Shown here: piece after piece, positions 15,764 to 24,063 of the stretch
How the letters are laid out: each line of letters opens with the position of its first letter
Numbering within the stretch: position 1 is the stretch's first letter
From: JBAZHE01 sp964547855
GTDB taxonomy: Bacteria > Patescibacteriota > Patescibacteriia > Patescibacteriales > WJLG01
Assembly (NCBI GenBank): GCA_964547855.1
Contig: CAZJPG010000001.1
Span: forward strand, 1 to 64,000
Direction of reading: 5' to 3'
Length of the DNA stretch: 64,000 bases
Notes under the pieces: generated by a model
Databases searched by the model: none
Seen by the model: only the letters and a program-made list of their open reading frames with translations
Told to the model about the DNA's origin: nothing
Position numbers and translations under genes: made by a program

Positions 15764-16711
15764 CTATATATAATGATGAGCGATGATCAAGTTAAGATGA
15801 TATTTTCTGGCCTCGGATAAAATATTGGCGAAAGAGTCAGTGGAAAAATTTTGAAACTCATCGATATAAAGATAAAAATCTTTACGTTCGTTTTCCGGTA
15901 TGTCGACACGACTCATGGCCGCTAACTGAATTTTAGTGATCATCATGGCTCCTAAAAGCGCGGAATTATCTTCTCCGATATGTCCTTTGGAAAGATTCAT
16001 GATCAAAATCTTTCTATCATCCATGACTTTTCTGACGTCGATCGATGATTTCGTCTGCCCAACGATATTACGAATAAGAGAGCTGGAAAGGAATTGGCCG
16101 ACTTTGTTTTGTATAGGAGATACGGCTTCGGAGGCGAACTTATCGGCATAACCAGCAAATTCTTTCTGCCAGAAAGATTTGACCACCGGATCCTGAACCA
16201 TGTCGACGATCTTCTTGCGATAGTTTTTGTCCGACAACATCCTGATGACCGACAACAAATTTGAATTTGGATAGTCAAGGACGGCTAAAATGGCATTGCG
16301 TAAAATATATTCCAAACGAGGTCCCCAAGAATCGGCCCAAAGTTTTTTAAAGACGCCGATCAAACCTGAAGCGACCAAATGACGAACTTTTATATCGACC
16401 TGCTCGACTATATTAAAAGCTATTGGATAGTCAGAGTCCGAAGGATTGAAATAAATAATGTCCTTAATTCTTTCCGAGGGAATGAATTGCATTATCTTCT
16501 CAGCCAAATCACCGTGCGGATCGACCACGGCCACTCCTCGACCGGCGCGGATATCGGCCACGATCATGTTCTCCAATATGGTCGATTTGCCCATACCAGT
16601 CTTCCCGATCAAATACATGTGACGACGCCGATCGTCGGTCTTGATGCCGAACTTCAATCGCTTATTGCGAAAAGTTGTTTCGGCGAACACTGTTATCTCA
16701 CTGTTTATCAT
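15764..16711 (-). CDS. TraG/VirD4-like ATPase, N-terminal part, cut by an amber codon
   Basis: A 315-residue open frame with a P-loop ATPase domain of the TraG/VirD4 (TraM-recognition) type seen across CPR genomes. Walker A is GKTGMGKST (36-44), VAVVDPHGD follows at about 60, and the Walker B region is YLYIDEFQNF at about 285. Such proteins pump DNA or proteins in type IV secretion; in CPR the substrate is unknown. The frame ends at IIAHHYI-TAG, in the middle of the ATPase fold, so the product as read would lack an essential part of the domain. The intact gene would be 650 residues (14759-16711). It follows its membrane partner by 12 bases. Confidence 0.8.
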   Translation of the reverse strand: MINSEITVFAETTFRNKRLKFGIKTDDRRRHMYLIGKTGMGKSTILENMIVADIRAGRGVAVVDPHGDLAEKIMQFIPSERIKDIIYFNPSDSDYPIAFNIVEQVDIKVRHLVASGLIGVFKKLWADSWGPRLEYILRNAILAVLDYPNSNLLSVIRMLSDKNYRKKIVDMVQDPVVKSFWQKEFAGYADKFASEAVSPIQNKVGQFLSSSLIRNIVGQTKSSIDVRKVMDDRKILIMNLSKGHIGEDNSALLGAMMITKIQLAAMSRVDIPENERKDFYLYIDEFQNFSTDSFANILSEARKYHLNLIIAHHYI

Positions 16712-16723
16712 AAAAATTGAGGA

Positions 16724-18277
16724 TTATACGAATGGTAAATTAGAAGGCGGCGCCCCTTTATCATTGGCCTCATCAAGGTCATTGGCCACATCGGCAATGT
16801 CCGTCTCTTTGACATCCTCTGGCAGCGAAGACTGAACAACTGGCGTCTCCTTTACCTCCTCTGACATGAATAATGGGTCATTCTCGTCCTCCTCGTCTAT
16901 ATCACCCAAGAACAAAGGCTCGGCCTTGTACTCGCCAACCTCCTCTTCGGCTTGTGGCAAAGTCATTGGCGGTTCCGATTTCTTTCCAGCGGTCTTCTGA
17001 ATTAGCGGAGCCTTGACTACGCCCTCTATTGGGAAATGCCACAAAGTAGCTAATTCTTCGACGTTCAAATAACTAGGGGTGCGGCCGCTAGAAACACTTC
17101 GTTTAATATAGTTTTTCAGTATTTTATTCTTCTTAGAATTCAAATGTGAGTTCTTGAACAAATACGCGGTCGAAGTACCAGTCCTATCCATGTCAGGCTT
17201 AAGACCATTAAGGTCTGTGGCGGTGAATTGTTTGATAAAGCCAACGAAACCTCCAAAGCCCTTAGCCTTGTTCATAACCTCCTTTTCTGCCAAATATATA
17301 CCACGGATTTTAAACTTAAACGGCATCTTAGCCGATTTCTCGTGGATGGCCTCGACTTGCTTCTTCTGTTTAGGCTTAAGATTCATCATCTTCAGCGAGT
17401 CGTCTTTCTTCTCTTCTTTTTTGGCCTCGGCCGCTTCGCCACCAGTGATCATTGTTGCTCCAGTATTTATAAGACCAAGGAGTTGATCGGCGCCCTGATT
17501 GAAAATATTTGGTTTGGCCTTTGGTTTTTCTTTTAAGATCTCCGAGACTTTATTTTCTATAAAATCTGGCCAAGCCATTTCCGTCGGCACCACCAATATC
17601 TGATACCACAACTGCTCACCAGACTTCAAAGAGGAACAAAGGTCCATTAAAGCCGCCATGGGGTCACGGAACGTAGTCTCTGGTTCGCCGAATTGGTGTT
17701 CAAAATCCGGATAAGTCTTTATCGGTAATGCCGGATCTGTCACTAAAACGAATTCTGAGCCAGCGAGGTCATATTTATCATGAGGAAAACTAATGTTGGC
17801 ATAAGGGGTAGTATAATCTTCCACTTCGGTTATTTCGGCGTCTGGGTACTGTGAATAGATCGCCGACTCCACCATATCGCGATTAGCGATCGGGGTGCGA
17901 ACTAAAAATTGCGTATAGCCGCCAACAGATATGATCTCAAAACTAAAAGCTAACTGCAATTTACCCTCCCAATAAGTATCAATAAGATTGTTAGTGCTAT
18001 GAGCGCCGCCAAGGTAGGTGAACATATTCTCGACCGCCCTCATCGACTGGGCGTTGCCGCGTGGGATATCTATGGCCAACAAGGTAAATTTGGCATTTTT
18101 GGCCAACCAAAGATTCTGTCTGTAGTCCAGCCACAGAAGACGAGCCCCCCAAAGGAAAGTGAAACTTATCGGTATCCAGCCAAAATAAAACAGCATCTTC
18201 GCTAAAAGAATGTCAGGATAGCGTGAAGCCTCAAGTATCGAGTTTATAATAGCCGGAAAATCAATGACTATATCCAT
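16724..18277 (-). CDS. Conserved membrane protein paired with the TraG-like ATPase
   Basis: A 517-residue protein with one or two N-terminal membrane segments (about 24-47). A large cytoplasmic alpha/beta domain follows (about 60-420), then an acidic, Pro- and Glu-rich tail (about 430-517). I know this arrangement as the usual upstream partner of the TraG-like ATPase in Patescibacteria; it probably anchors or regulates the ATPase. There are no catalytic motifs. It opens the operon that continues with the ATPase and the GT2 gene. Confidence 0.7.
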   Translation of the reverse strand: MDIVIDFPAIINSILEASRYPDILLAKMLFYFGWIPISFTFLWGARLLWLDYRQNLWLAKNAKFTLLAIDIPRGNAQSMRAVENMFTYLGGAHSTNNLIDTYWEGKLQLAFSFEIISVGGYTQFLVRTPIANRDMVESAIYSQYPDAEITEVEDYTTPYANISFPHDKYDLAGSEFVLVTDPALPIKTYPDFEHQFGEPETTFRDPMAALMDLCSSLKSGEQLWYQILVVPTEMAWPDFIENKVSEILKEKPKAKPNIFNQGADQLLGLINTGATMITGGEAAEAKKEEKKDDSLKMMNLKPKQKKQVEAIHEKSAKMPFKFKIRGIYLAEKEVMNKAKGFGGFVGFIKQFTATDLNGLKPDMDRTGTSTAYLFKNSHLNSKKNKILKNYIKRSVSSGRTPSYLNVEELATLWHFPIEGVVKAPLIQKTAGKKSEPPMTLPQAEEEVGEYKAEPLFLGDIDEEDENDPLFMSEEVKETPVVQSSLPEDVKETDIADVANDLDEANDKGAPPSNLPFV

Positions 18278-18391
18278 AGTAGAATCCTCGAAATGAAAAT
18301 CTTTTCACATCGAGGCATAGTTGCTTGCCGATTGCTATCGGCAACATATTCATATTGATATTTTACCATTTTAACGAACTTGCGGCAAACT

Positions 18392-18416
18392 AAAAAAACT
18401 GCCTAAACAGGCAGAC
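18392..18416 (-). terminator. Terminator of the Cys-rich lipoprotein gene
   Basis: CTGCCTGTTTAGGCAG on the minus strand forms a hairpin followed by TTTTTTT, just below the stop at 18439. Confidence 0.85.
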
Positions 18417-18438
18417 TTTTAGTGCAAAAACCTACTTA

Positions 18439-19116
18439 TTATTTTTTAGAGCAAAATCCTAGTTTGCACTCCAAATCATCTTTTGGATCGCAAACATATG
18501 CGGACGAAGACGAGGAACAGCATGGGTTATTAGCCTCTCCGCACCTTTCACAGCGACCTCCAGTCAAAAGCTGACCATCAAGACAAATACTACCACCAGA
18601 ACACGCTGGAGCCCCATCAAAACCGCAACTGCGGCAATATCCTTCATAACATTCATTATTCTCGCCCTTACCGATTACGCAAGGCTCAGAACCAACACAA
18701 CAAGGATTGCCCAAAAGACCACATTGCACACACTCATCTTCAGAACAGACTAAACCAGGAGAACAAGGAGCTTCGGAAGGACAACAGACATCGCCTTCGT
18801 CACCGCAATGCGAACAAACCCCGTCGCGACAAGCCAAACCCTCGGAACATTGGTCACCTTCGCAGCAAAACTGATCCTCACCACCGCAAGCACAAGAATC
18901 CGCACAATGATTCCTGTTGTGATTATTCGGATCGACGCAACACTGTTGACCAAAATTACAGGTCGGATCGGAGGCACAACAAGGCAAAAGATCCAGGCCA
19001 CAATCTTGAGCCAGGAGTATCTCTGGTTGTTCATTTTTTGGTGTTTTTTTACCACCAGAGCAACCAGAAACTGTCAAAACCACCAATAAACTAAGTAAAA
19101 TAAGCCTCTTCTTCAT
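18439..19116 (-). CDS. Cysteine-rich lipoprotein with tandem disulfide modules
   Basis: A 225-residue lipoprotein with signal peptide and lipobox VSGC. It contains 37 cysteines. The mature part is a string of about five related modules of roughly 35 residues with the pattern CG-x(4-6)-CC-x(4-6)-C-x(4-5)-C-x3-C-x2-C, seen clearly in the copies beginning CGDEGDVCC, CGLLGNPCC and CGEANNPCC. This looks like a knotted disulfide-rich stalk exposed outside the membrane, comparable in spacing to Cys-rich repeats of Myxococcus-type surface proteins. It needs an extracytoplasmic oxidation system, not seen in the window. It is monocistronic, with its own terminator. Its role is unknown. Confidence 0.78.
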   Translation of the reverse strand: MKKRLILLSLLVVLTVSGCSGGKKTPKNEQPEILLAQDCGLDLLPCCASDPTCNFGQQCCVDPNNHNRNHCADSCACGGEDQFCCEGDQCSEGLACRDGVCSHCGDEGDVCCPSEAPCSPGLVCSEDECVQCGLLGNPCCVGSEPCVIGKGENNECYEGYCRSCGFDGAPACSGGSICLDGQLLTGGRCERCGEANNPCCSSSSSAYVCDPKDDLECKLGFCSKK

Positions 19117-19199
19117 AAAAACATATAAATCATGCTATTATTATAGTATAAACAAAAATAAAAACAAAATAATAAATTACTAAATGGTTTAAAAGATCA

Positions 19200-19709
19200 T
19201 TGTCGGTCGTTGCCATATCGTCTTGTTTGATTGCACCATGCTTGTCTACGGCACAAGCTGAAAACGATGATATATATCGGGAAATAAAAGCTAACCCATC
19301 CCCTAAGACAGCTTCCCTATTTATTACACCCATCAAAGATCGTTCAGGAGAAAAACTGATCATCGATTTAGTAGTCGACCCTGGCGGAGAGGATGTGAAT
19401 GCCATCGACACTGAAATAAGTTTCGACAAAGACAGACTTAAACTAATAGACATAAGTCACGATAAATCATTTTGCGAATTCTTCATCGAAGAAGATGTTT
19501 CTGTCGACGGAAAAATTAAATTGAGTTGTCTAGCTCCTTTTCCAGGAATCAAAGAAATACGCAATGTCTACACTTTAACCTTTGAGAAAAAAGACAAAGG
19601 AGAGACAGAGATAAGATTATCACCTCGATCCATGGTTCTAGCCAACGACGGCTATGGCACGAATATAGTAAGGGAAATAAAGAATCAAAAAATAAATTTA
19701 GAACAATAG
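19200..19709 (+). CDS. Small secreted cohesin-like protein, start codon uncertain
   Basis: A secreted protein made of a single cohesin-like domain. The frame opens at TTG 19200 (169 residues). Reading in frame from ATT 19176 gives a better signal peptide, ITKWFKRSLSVVAISSC, with the positive charges a signal needs; no ATG is available. The mature domain has the cohesin pattern: LIIDLVVDPGG, then FDKDRLKLIDI, and a C-terminal MVLANDGYGTNI that matches SVLANDGKGTNI of the neighbouring cohesin protein. Unlike that neighbour it has no membrane anchor, so it could be free or held by a dockerin. It is the only surface gene here on the plus strand, and a terminator follows. Confidence 0.65.
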   Translation: MSVVAISSCLIAPCLSTAQAENDDIYREIKANPSPKTASLFITPIKDRSGEKLIIDLVVDPGGEDVNAIDTEISFDKDRLKLIDISHDKSFCEFFIEEDVSVDGKIKLSCLAPFPGIKEIRNVYTLTFEKKDKGETEIRLSPRSMVLANDGYGTNIVREIKNQKINLEQ

Positions 19710-19725
19710 AAGTAGGTATCTCTAT

Positions 19726-19753
19726 AAAACCTCGGTACTAGACCGAGGTTTTT
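19726..19753 (+). terminator. Terminator of the small cohesin gene
   Basis: AAAACCTCGGT and ACCGAGGTTTTT pair around a short loop; T-run on the plus strand. Confidence 0.85.
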
Positions 19754-19786
19754 AATAACCAAGTATTCGCTCCGATCAGATAAACC

Positions 19787-19811
19787 AAAACCACCAGCTT
19801 TAAGCTGGTGG
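19787..19811 (-). terminator. Terminator of the 19837-25122 operon
   Basis: CCACCAGCTTAAAGCTGGTGG forms a hairpin followed on the minus strand by TTTTGGTTTAT. It is downstream of the last gene of the cohesin/dockerin operon. Confidence 0.7.
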
Positions 19812-19836
19812 TGGATCATATATTTCTTCTATCTAA

Positions 19837-21597
19837 CTATTTCAATATCTTTTCGACATCCTTAACTTCTTTCATTATCTTTTTACCAGTATCGATAATG
19901 CGCTCCTCTAATCTCTGTTTCAAGCCAACGATCTCCCTGGAAACGTCCCCCTTAGCGCCTCTTCCTGCCCTATCTCTGGACAGTCTAGCCAGAGCAGCGG
20001 CCTCGCTAGTCAGTGATGCCTTTAATATCTCTAGATTCTTTTCTAAAACTTCTTCTATCTCTATAGTTTCTTTTCTTAAGCGCTTCCTAAGCAGTCTTGC
20101 TATCAATACTGACAAAAATATTATCAAAACGACCATGAAGATCAAAGAAACAAAAACAGTGAAATAATTGATCACGAAAGACCCGAAACGAGCGAAGACA
20201 GGAGGAGACACCAAAAAGCTGGCTATACTCGAAGGACGGCTGAACAAACCATTGACATTGACCGCCTCCGCCCAAAACACATAGCGACCATTTGCCAAAT
20301 TATTAGGCGAAACGAAAGACCAAGAACCATCCTTATCAGAATTGACTGAATAAATATTTGTTTTATCAGAATCCTCTCCTTTAATGAATATCTTTATCGA
20401 GGCATTAGGAATTGACGTGCCAGAAACGAAAAATTTATCATCAGAAGACAATTCTGCGGAATAATTATCTATCTTTGGTTCTAAGATTGGTTTTATCTCT
20501 AAATTGACAGTGGACACAGTCTCATTACCAGCCTCATCGACCGCCCTGACCATGACCGTATGCTCGCCGGTCTCAAGATCCGAAAGCTTCAAAGAACCCT
20601 TATCAGAAGAAACTACGAATGGCTCTGATTTCAAGCTATTCAAAACTAAAGAATATTTAGTAAGACCAGAGAGTTTATCTATAGTCTTAAAATACACAGT
20701 TGGCCAATCGTTCGGATCTTGCTGCTCACTCCAAGCCTCAAATGCCTCTGGTGGCGTCGTATCAATCCTTATAGGACGATTAACGACAGTTCCCCACTCC
20801 TTTCCTTTTTTGGCTTTGATATGAAAATACCAAACACCATCGGAGTCGGCTATATATTCCTTACTGTCAAAAAGCCCATCTGAAGTATCACCTGGATCAG
20901 CTATCGGATTTTTATCGAACGACACACTTACGCCATCCGCTCCATCGGGTAGTTTCCAAGACAATTTTATCTGTCGATCGCGATACCACTTATCGGGGTC
21001 AGGATTGGTCTCTGAAGAGACTACTGGTTCCAAAAAAGGCATTTCTTCGCCCTCTTGGCTAGATATTTTAATTGCCGTATTTTCCACTCCTGGAACTATG
21101 ACCGCTGGATTTATCGAGAAACTAGCCCCGCCCATAGCAGTTAAAATATTCGTTCCTTTCCCATCATTGGCCAAAACCGAGCCTGAAACGAAAGTAACCT
21201 CAGCCGTCCCGGCTTGCAGAGCTTCAAAGACGATAGAGAAAACAGAACCACCATTACCGTCATAACCAGGGCGCGGAATTCCCCCTCCAAAATTTATAGC
21301 CCCCTCGGAATTAGAAAACGATGGCTCGTCCGTCCAAAAAGCCAGCACAGAGCCATTCTTTGAGACTCCAACTACCTTTAAAGATTTCTTATCAAAACTT
21401 ATAGTGCCCTGAGTAGCATTGATCGCCTGTCCTCCAGTATTCATCTTAACCGATACCGTAAACCTTGAGCCAACGCTTTGTGTGCTAGCCGATGGGCTAA
21501 AATAAAGAGAGGCGCCGGCAGCAAAAACACCCTTAGCTGGCAAAAATACTACCAGTAAAAGTAAAGTGAGAAGGAAAAACGATATCCTTTTTTTCAT
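19837..21597 (-). CDS. Membrane-anchored cohesin-domain protein with cytoplasmic coiled coil
   Basis: A 586-residue surface protein. After the signal peptide (about 1-26) comes a cohesin domain (about 28-165), with the family features VGSRFTVSVKM, ISFDKKSLKVVGV and a final VLANDGKGTN. Two or three Ig-like domains follow (about 190-470), one with the block AVDEAGN. A membrane segment at about 478-505 leads to a basic stop-transfer KRLRK and a cytoplasmic tail of about 80 residues that is strongly coiled-coil (EIEEVLEKNLEIL). Cohesins bind dockerins, and two dockerin proteins are encoded in this window. It is a paralogue of the protein at 50013, with the same order of domains. The stop is TAG. 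It is the last gene of its operon. Confidence 0.83.
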   Translation of the reverse strand: MKKRISFFLLTLLLLVVFLPAKGVFAAGASLYFSPSASTQSVGSRFTVSVKMNTGGQAINATQGTISFDKKSLKVVGVSKNGSVLAFWTDEPSFSNSEGAINFGGGIPRPGYDGNGGSVFSIVFEALQAGTAEVTFVSGSVLANDGKGTNILTAMGGASFSINPAVIVPGVENTAIKISSQEGEEMPFLEPVVSSETNPDPDKWYRDRQIKLSWKLPDGADGVSVSFDKNPIADPGDTSDGLFDSKEYIADSDGVWYFHIKAKKGKEWGTVVNRPIRIDTTPPEAFEAWSEQQDPNDWPTVYFKTIDKLSGLTKYSLVLNSLKSEPFVVSSDKGSLKLSDLETGEHTVMVRAVDEAGNETVSTVNLEIKPILEPKIDNYSAELSSDDKFFVSGTSIPNASIKIFIKGEDSDKTNIYSVNSDKDGSWSFVSPNNLANGRYVFWAEAVNVNGLFSRPSSIASFLVSPPVFARFGSFVINYFTVFVSLIFMVVLIIFLSVLIARLLRKRLRKETIEIEEVLEKNLEILKASLTSEAAALARLSRDRAGRGAKGDVSREIVGLKQRLEERIIDTGKKIMKEVKDVEKILK

Positions 21598-21667
21598 ACT
21601 CCTTGTTTATTCGAAGAATAACTAACTTGTTATTATTATACTACGGTCACCTGACATAAGGCAACTT

Positions 21668-22693
21668 TTATTTTCTTCTCACCTTGGCGAATGTCAACCA
21701 AACTATCGAAGCCAAGACAAAAGCTAAAGCCACTCCGGCCGCCCATGGCCACACCGGCGGACGATTTTGAAGCTTGACGAAATCTTCTAGGGCGTCGTTA
21801 TGATATTCTATCACTCTTTCATTCCCAACCCTATCCACTGCTTTGACCTTAATCACGCTATTCAAGGACTGATCTTTCAACACATAAGGAGAGGACGTCT
21901 TCTCGTAAGAGATTGATTCGTTCGACTTAAAGACGCCACGACGAATAGAGTCCCAAAACGATTTATTCTTATTGCTCACGAGATCGTTTGGCTTAGCTTC
22001 CAATACTTCGTAGTGATCTATTCCGGTCTGTTTATCAGTAGTAGAAAAAACTATGAAATATTTTCCTCCTGCGACTTTATCGTCGTGACTTATCTCTATG
22101 ACAAAAGGCTCTGGAGGTACCTTGTCTTCGATCATTTTTTGACTCCAGTCATCCCTAACCTCCGATATTTGCTCATCTATAGTAGTGTTCATGCCCTGTG
22201 TCTCCATCTTAGCCAGTGTTCCCTGTCCATCACTAAGATAAACCTCGGTATTAACACCGAAATCTACACCAGCTTTATGAAAAAGCACTGGATTTTTCAC
22301 GGCAAAAACTACAGAACCAAGGACATTGCTATCACCAGGATCGCCAGATATCCTGCCACAATAACCGCCAGGCAACCCCCCGGAAAAACTTATCTCCCCT
22401 TTGGAGTTTATAGCGTCCATATCCTCTCTGGTCGGCCTATCTATCCACAATGAAAAAATCGAATCTCCAGTATCGAAATCCTTGGCCTCTAGCGCCTCCG
22501 AAGGAAACAACAGCGATATATTGGCAGCATTGATGCACTCTCCATCACCAACACCGACTTTGACTTTAACCTCGAATATGTCGTTTGGTCCGACCGTATC
22601 AGTCGGAGGGTCTAAATACAAAGTAGCCGCCCGTGCCGACAGTGGTAATAGCAACAGCGATAAGAAAATAAAAGATAACCTACTGAAATTCAT
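21668..22693 (-). CDS. Membrane-anchored cohesin-like protein
   Basis: A 341-residue protein with signal peptide (about 1-22) and a cohesin-like domain (about 23-165; NDIFEVKVKV, ISLLFPSEALEAKDF, EVYLSDGQGT). An Ig-like domain follows (about 190-305), beginning with PPEPF and containing the block VKAVDRVGNE, shared with the other two anchored cohesin proteins. A C-terminal membrane helix (about 315-335) ends in KVRRK. Two extra cysteines sit in the cohesin domain. It lies between the dockerin gene and the longer cohesin gene of the same operon, with a gap of 21 bases to the dockerin gene. It lacks the cytoplasmic coiled coil of its paralogues. Confidence 0.78.
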   Translation of the reverse strand: MNFSRLSFIFLSLLLLPLSARAATLYLDPPTDTVGPNDIFEVKVKVGVGDGECINAANISLLFPSEALEAKDFDTGDSIFSLWIDRPTREDMDAINSKGEISFSGGLPGGYCGRISGDPGDSNVLGSVVFAVKNPVLFHKAGVDFGVNTEVYLSDGQGTLAKMETQGMNTTIDEQISEVRDDWSQKMIEDKVPPEPFVIEISHDDKVAGGKYFIVFSTTDKQTGIDHYEVLEAKPNDLVSNKNKSFWDSIRRGVFKSNESISYEKTSSPYVLKDQSLNSVIKVKAVDRVGNERVIEYHNDALEDFVKLQNRPPVWPWAAGVALAFVLASIVWLTFAKVRRK

Positions 22694-22714
22694 ATTTCTT
22701 AATTCATAATTAAT

Positions 22715-24022
22715 TTATCCAGTCCAATAGAACATCATAATGGAAAAATCTGGCAAACCAACTTTTCCATCACTATTAATATCGGCTGTTTTCTCTGTGG
22801 TGTTCCAGTGATAAAGGAGAATAGAAAAATCGACCAAATTTACCGACCCATCACAATTTAAGTCAGCGATACCGCAATTACCCTCTTCTGGGACATTATT
22901 GCCAACATAAAAACTTACCGTACGAGAAAAGTTACTCTCGATCACCCCCTCTGGGCTTTTAAGCCTGATCATGGCTTTGGCGGTATGAAAATCCTCTTCT
23001 AGCTCTTTAGTGTTAAACAACAACGTCCAATCGCCAACGGCGTTACTGGTGGTTGTGCTTATATTCTCCTTTAAAGAGTTAACATTTATCTGAAGATCCA
23101 CAGTCGGAGAACTCTTGCCGAATATTTTAATGTCCTCGCCTTTATTAACTTTCTTCTTGTCGACATCGATCGTAGGCGAAAGATATATGTTCGATATGGT
23201 CGTTACGGATTTAGACGCTATACGAAAAGTCAATGTAACTAAAGTGGACTTTAAGCCCCTATCATCTTCGGTCCAGAGACCAAAAGTCGATATGCCAGGG
23301 GTCACATCATCCTCCTGAAAGCGAAAATCACCACTAGCATCAGCCTTAACTATGCCAACGACTTTACCATCGATCAAAACCCTAACATCGGAGTTAGGAT
23401 AAGACTTTCCTTTAATAATAACGACCGTCTTATCTGGCTCTATTTTTTGTCCAGGAAAATAACCATTAGTAGACCCGCTGGATCCTCCGCCGCCACCAGT
23501 CGTTGGTGTCTCTCCGTCTTTTGGTTCGGTCGTACCAACAATAACACAATCACTGAGATCTAAACGACAACCAGGCGCACAATGCAAGTCGCCACTTGTA
23601 TAACCATAATCGGCACAAGAAGTACCACCACCAAAATCAGTACCATCGCACTCCTCGACAGGGCCTTCCTTAAAGCCATCACCACAAGTATAACAAGTGC
23701 TAGTGCTATAAGCCGAACAATCCTCTGTGCAAGCCAATGTTCCAGAGATATAAGGAACTCCGGTATGGGGATTTATAAAATCTTGGCAGGTCGTAGTTCC
23801 AGTGTTCACTGGGTTGCCAGCCAAGATATCACCCTTGTCACAAAACTCATACATCGGATCGACGACTCCATCACCGCAAATCAAAAGTATTTCCAAATGA
23901 GTCAAGACGCTATCACTGGCATCGGCATACCTAAAAGACGGCGCGGTCCAAGAGCCGGGAAATGTTATAGCCAGCAGGCACAAAAAACAAACCAAAATTG
24001 ATATCTTTCTAATTTTTAACAT
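22715..24022 (-). CDS. Secreted protein with Cys-rich repeats and C-terminal dockerin domain
   Basis: A 435-residue secreted protein. A signal peptide is followed by two Cys-rich repeats of the CGDG...E-x-CD type (about 50-165, resembling Myxococcus disulfide repeats), a Gly/Ser linker near 178, and two Ig-like domains (about 190-380). The C-terminus is a type I dockerin with both calcium-binding repeats: DLNCDGSVNLVD at 387 and DINSDGKVGLPD at 414. Each is followed by FSI plus hydrophobic residues. Dockerins dock onto cohesins with calcium, and two cohesin genes follow directly in the operon. No catalytic domain is visible, so this is a structural or adhesive component and not an enzyme. Confidence 0.87.
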   Translation of the reverse strand: MLKIRKISILVCFLCLLAITFPGSWTAPSFRYADASDSVLTHLEILLICGDGVVDPMYEFCDKGDILAGNPVNTGTTTCQDFINPHTGVPYISGTLACTEDCSAYSTSTCYTCGDGFKEGPVEECDGTDFGGGTSCADYGYTSGDLHCAPGCRLDLSDCVIVGTTEPKDGETPTTGGGGGSSGSTNGYFPGQKIEPDKTVVIIKGKSYPNSDVRVLIDGKVVGIVKADASGDFRFQEDDVTPGISTFGLWTEDDRGLKSTLVTLTFRIASKSVTTISNIYLSPTIDVDKKKVNKGEDIKIFGKSSPTVDLQINVNSLKENISTTTSNAVGDWTLLFNTKELEEDFHTAKAMIRLKSPEGVIESNFSRTVSFYVGNNVPEEGNCGIADLNCDGSVNLVDFSILLYHWNTTEKTADINSDGKVGLPDFSIMMFYWTG

Positions 24023-24063
24023 AAGAAATTACGCCTTTTAAAAACAACCTTTCGGAAATTTCT

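Noticed and set aside
15764..15766. TAG recoded as an amino acid
   Set aside because: TAG is the terminal codon of at least four other genes in the window, and no other gene shows internal TAG.
22715..24022. Cellulosome
   Set aside because: Dockerin and cohesin are present but no glycoside hydrolase or carbohydrate esterase is encoded in the window.
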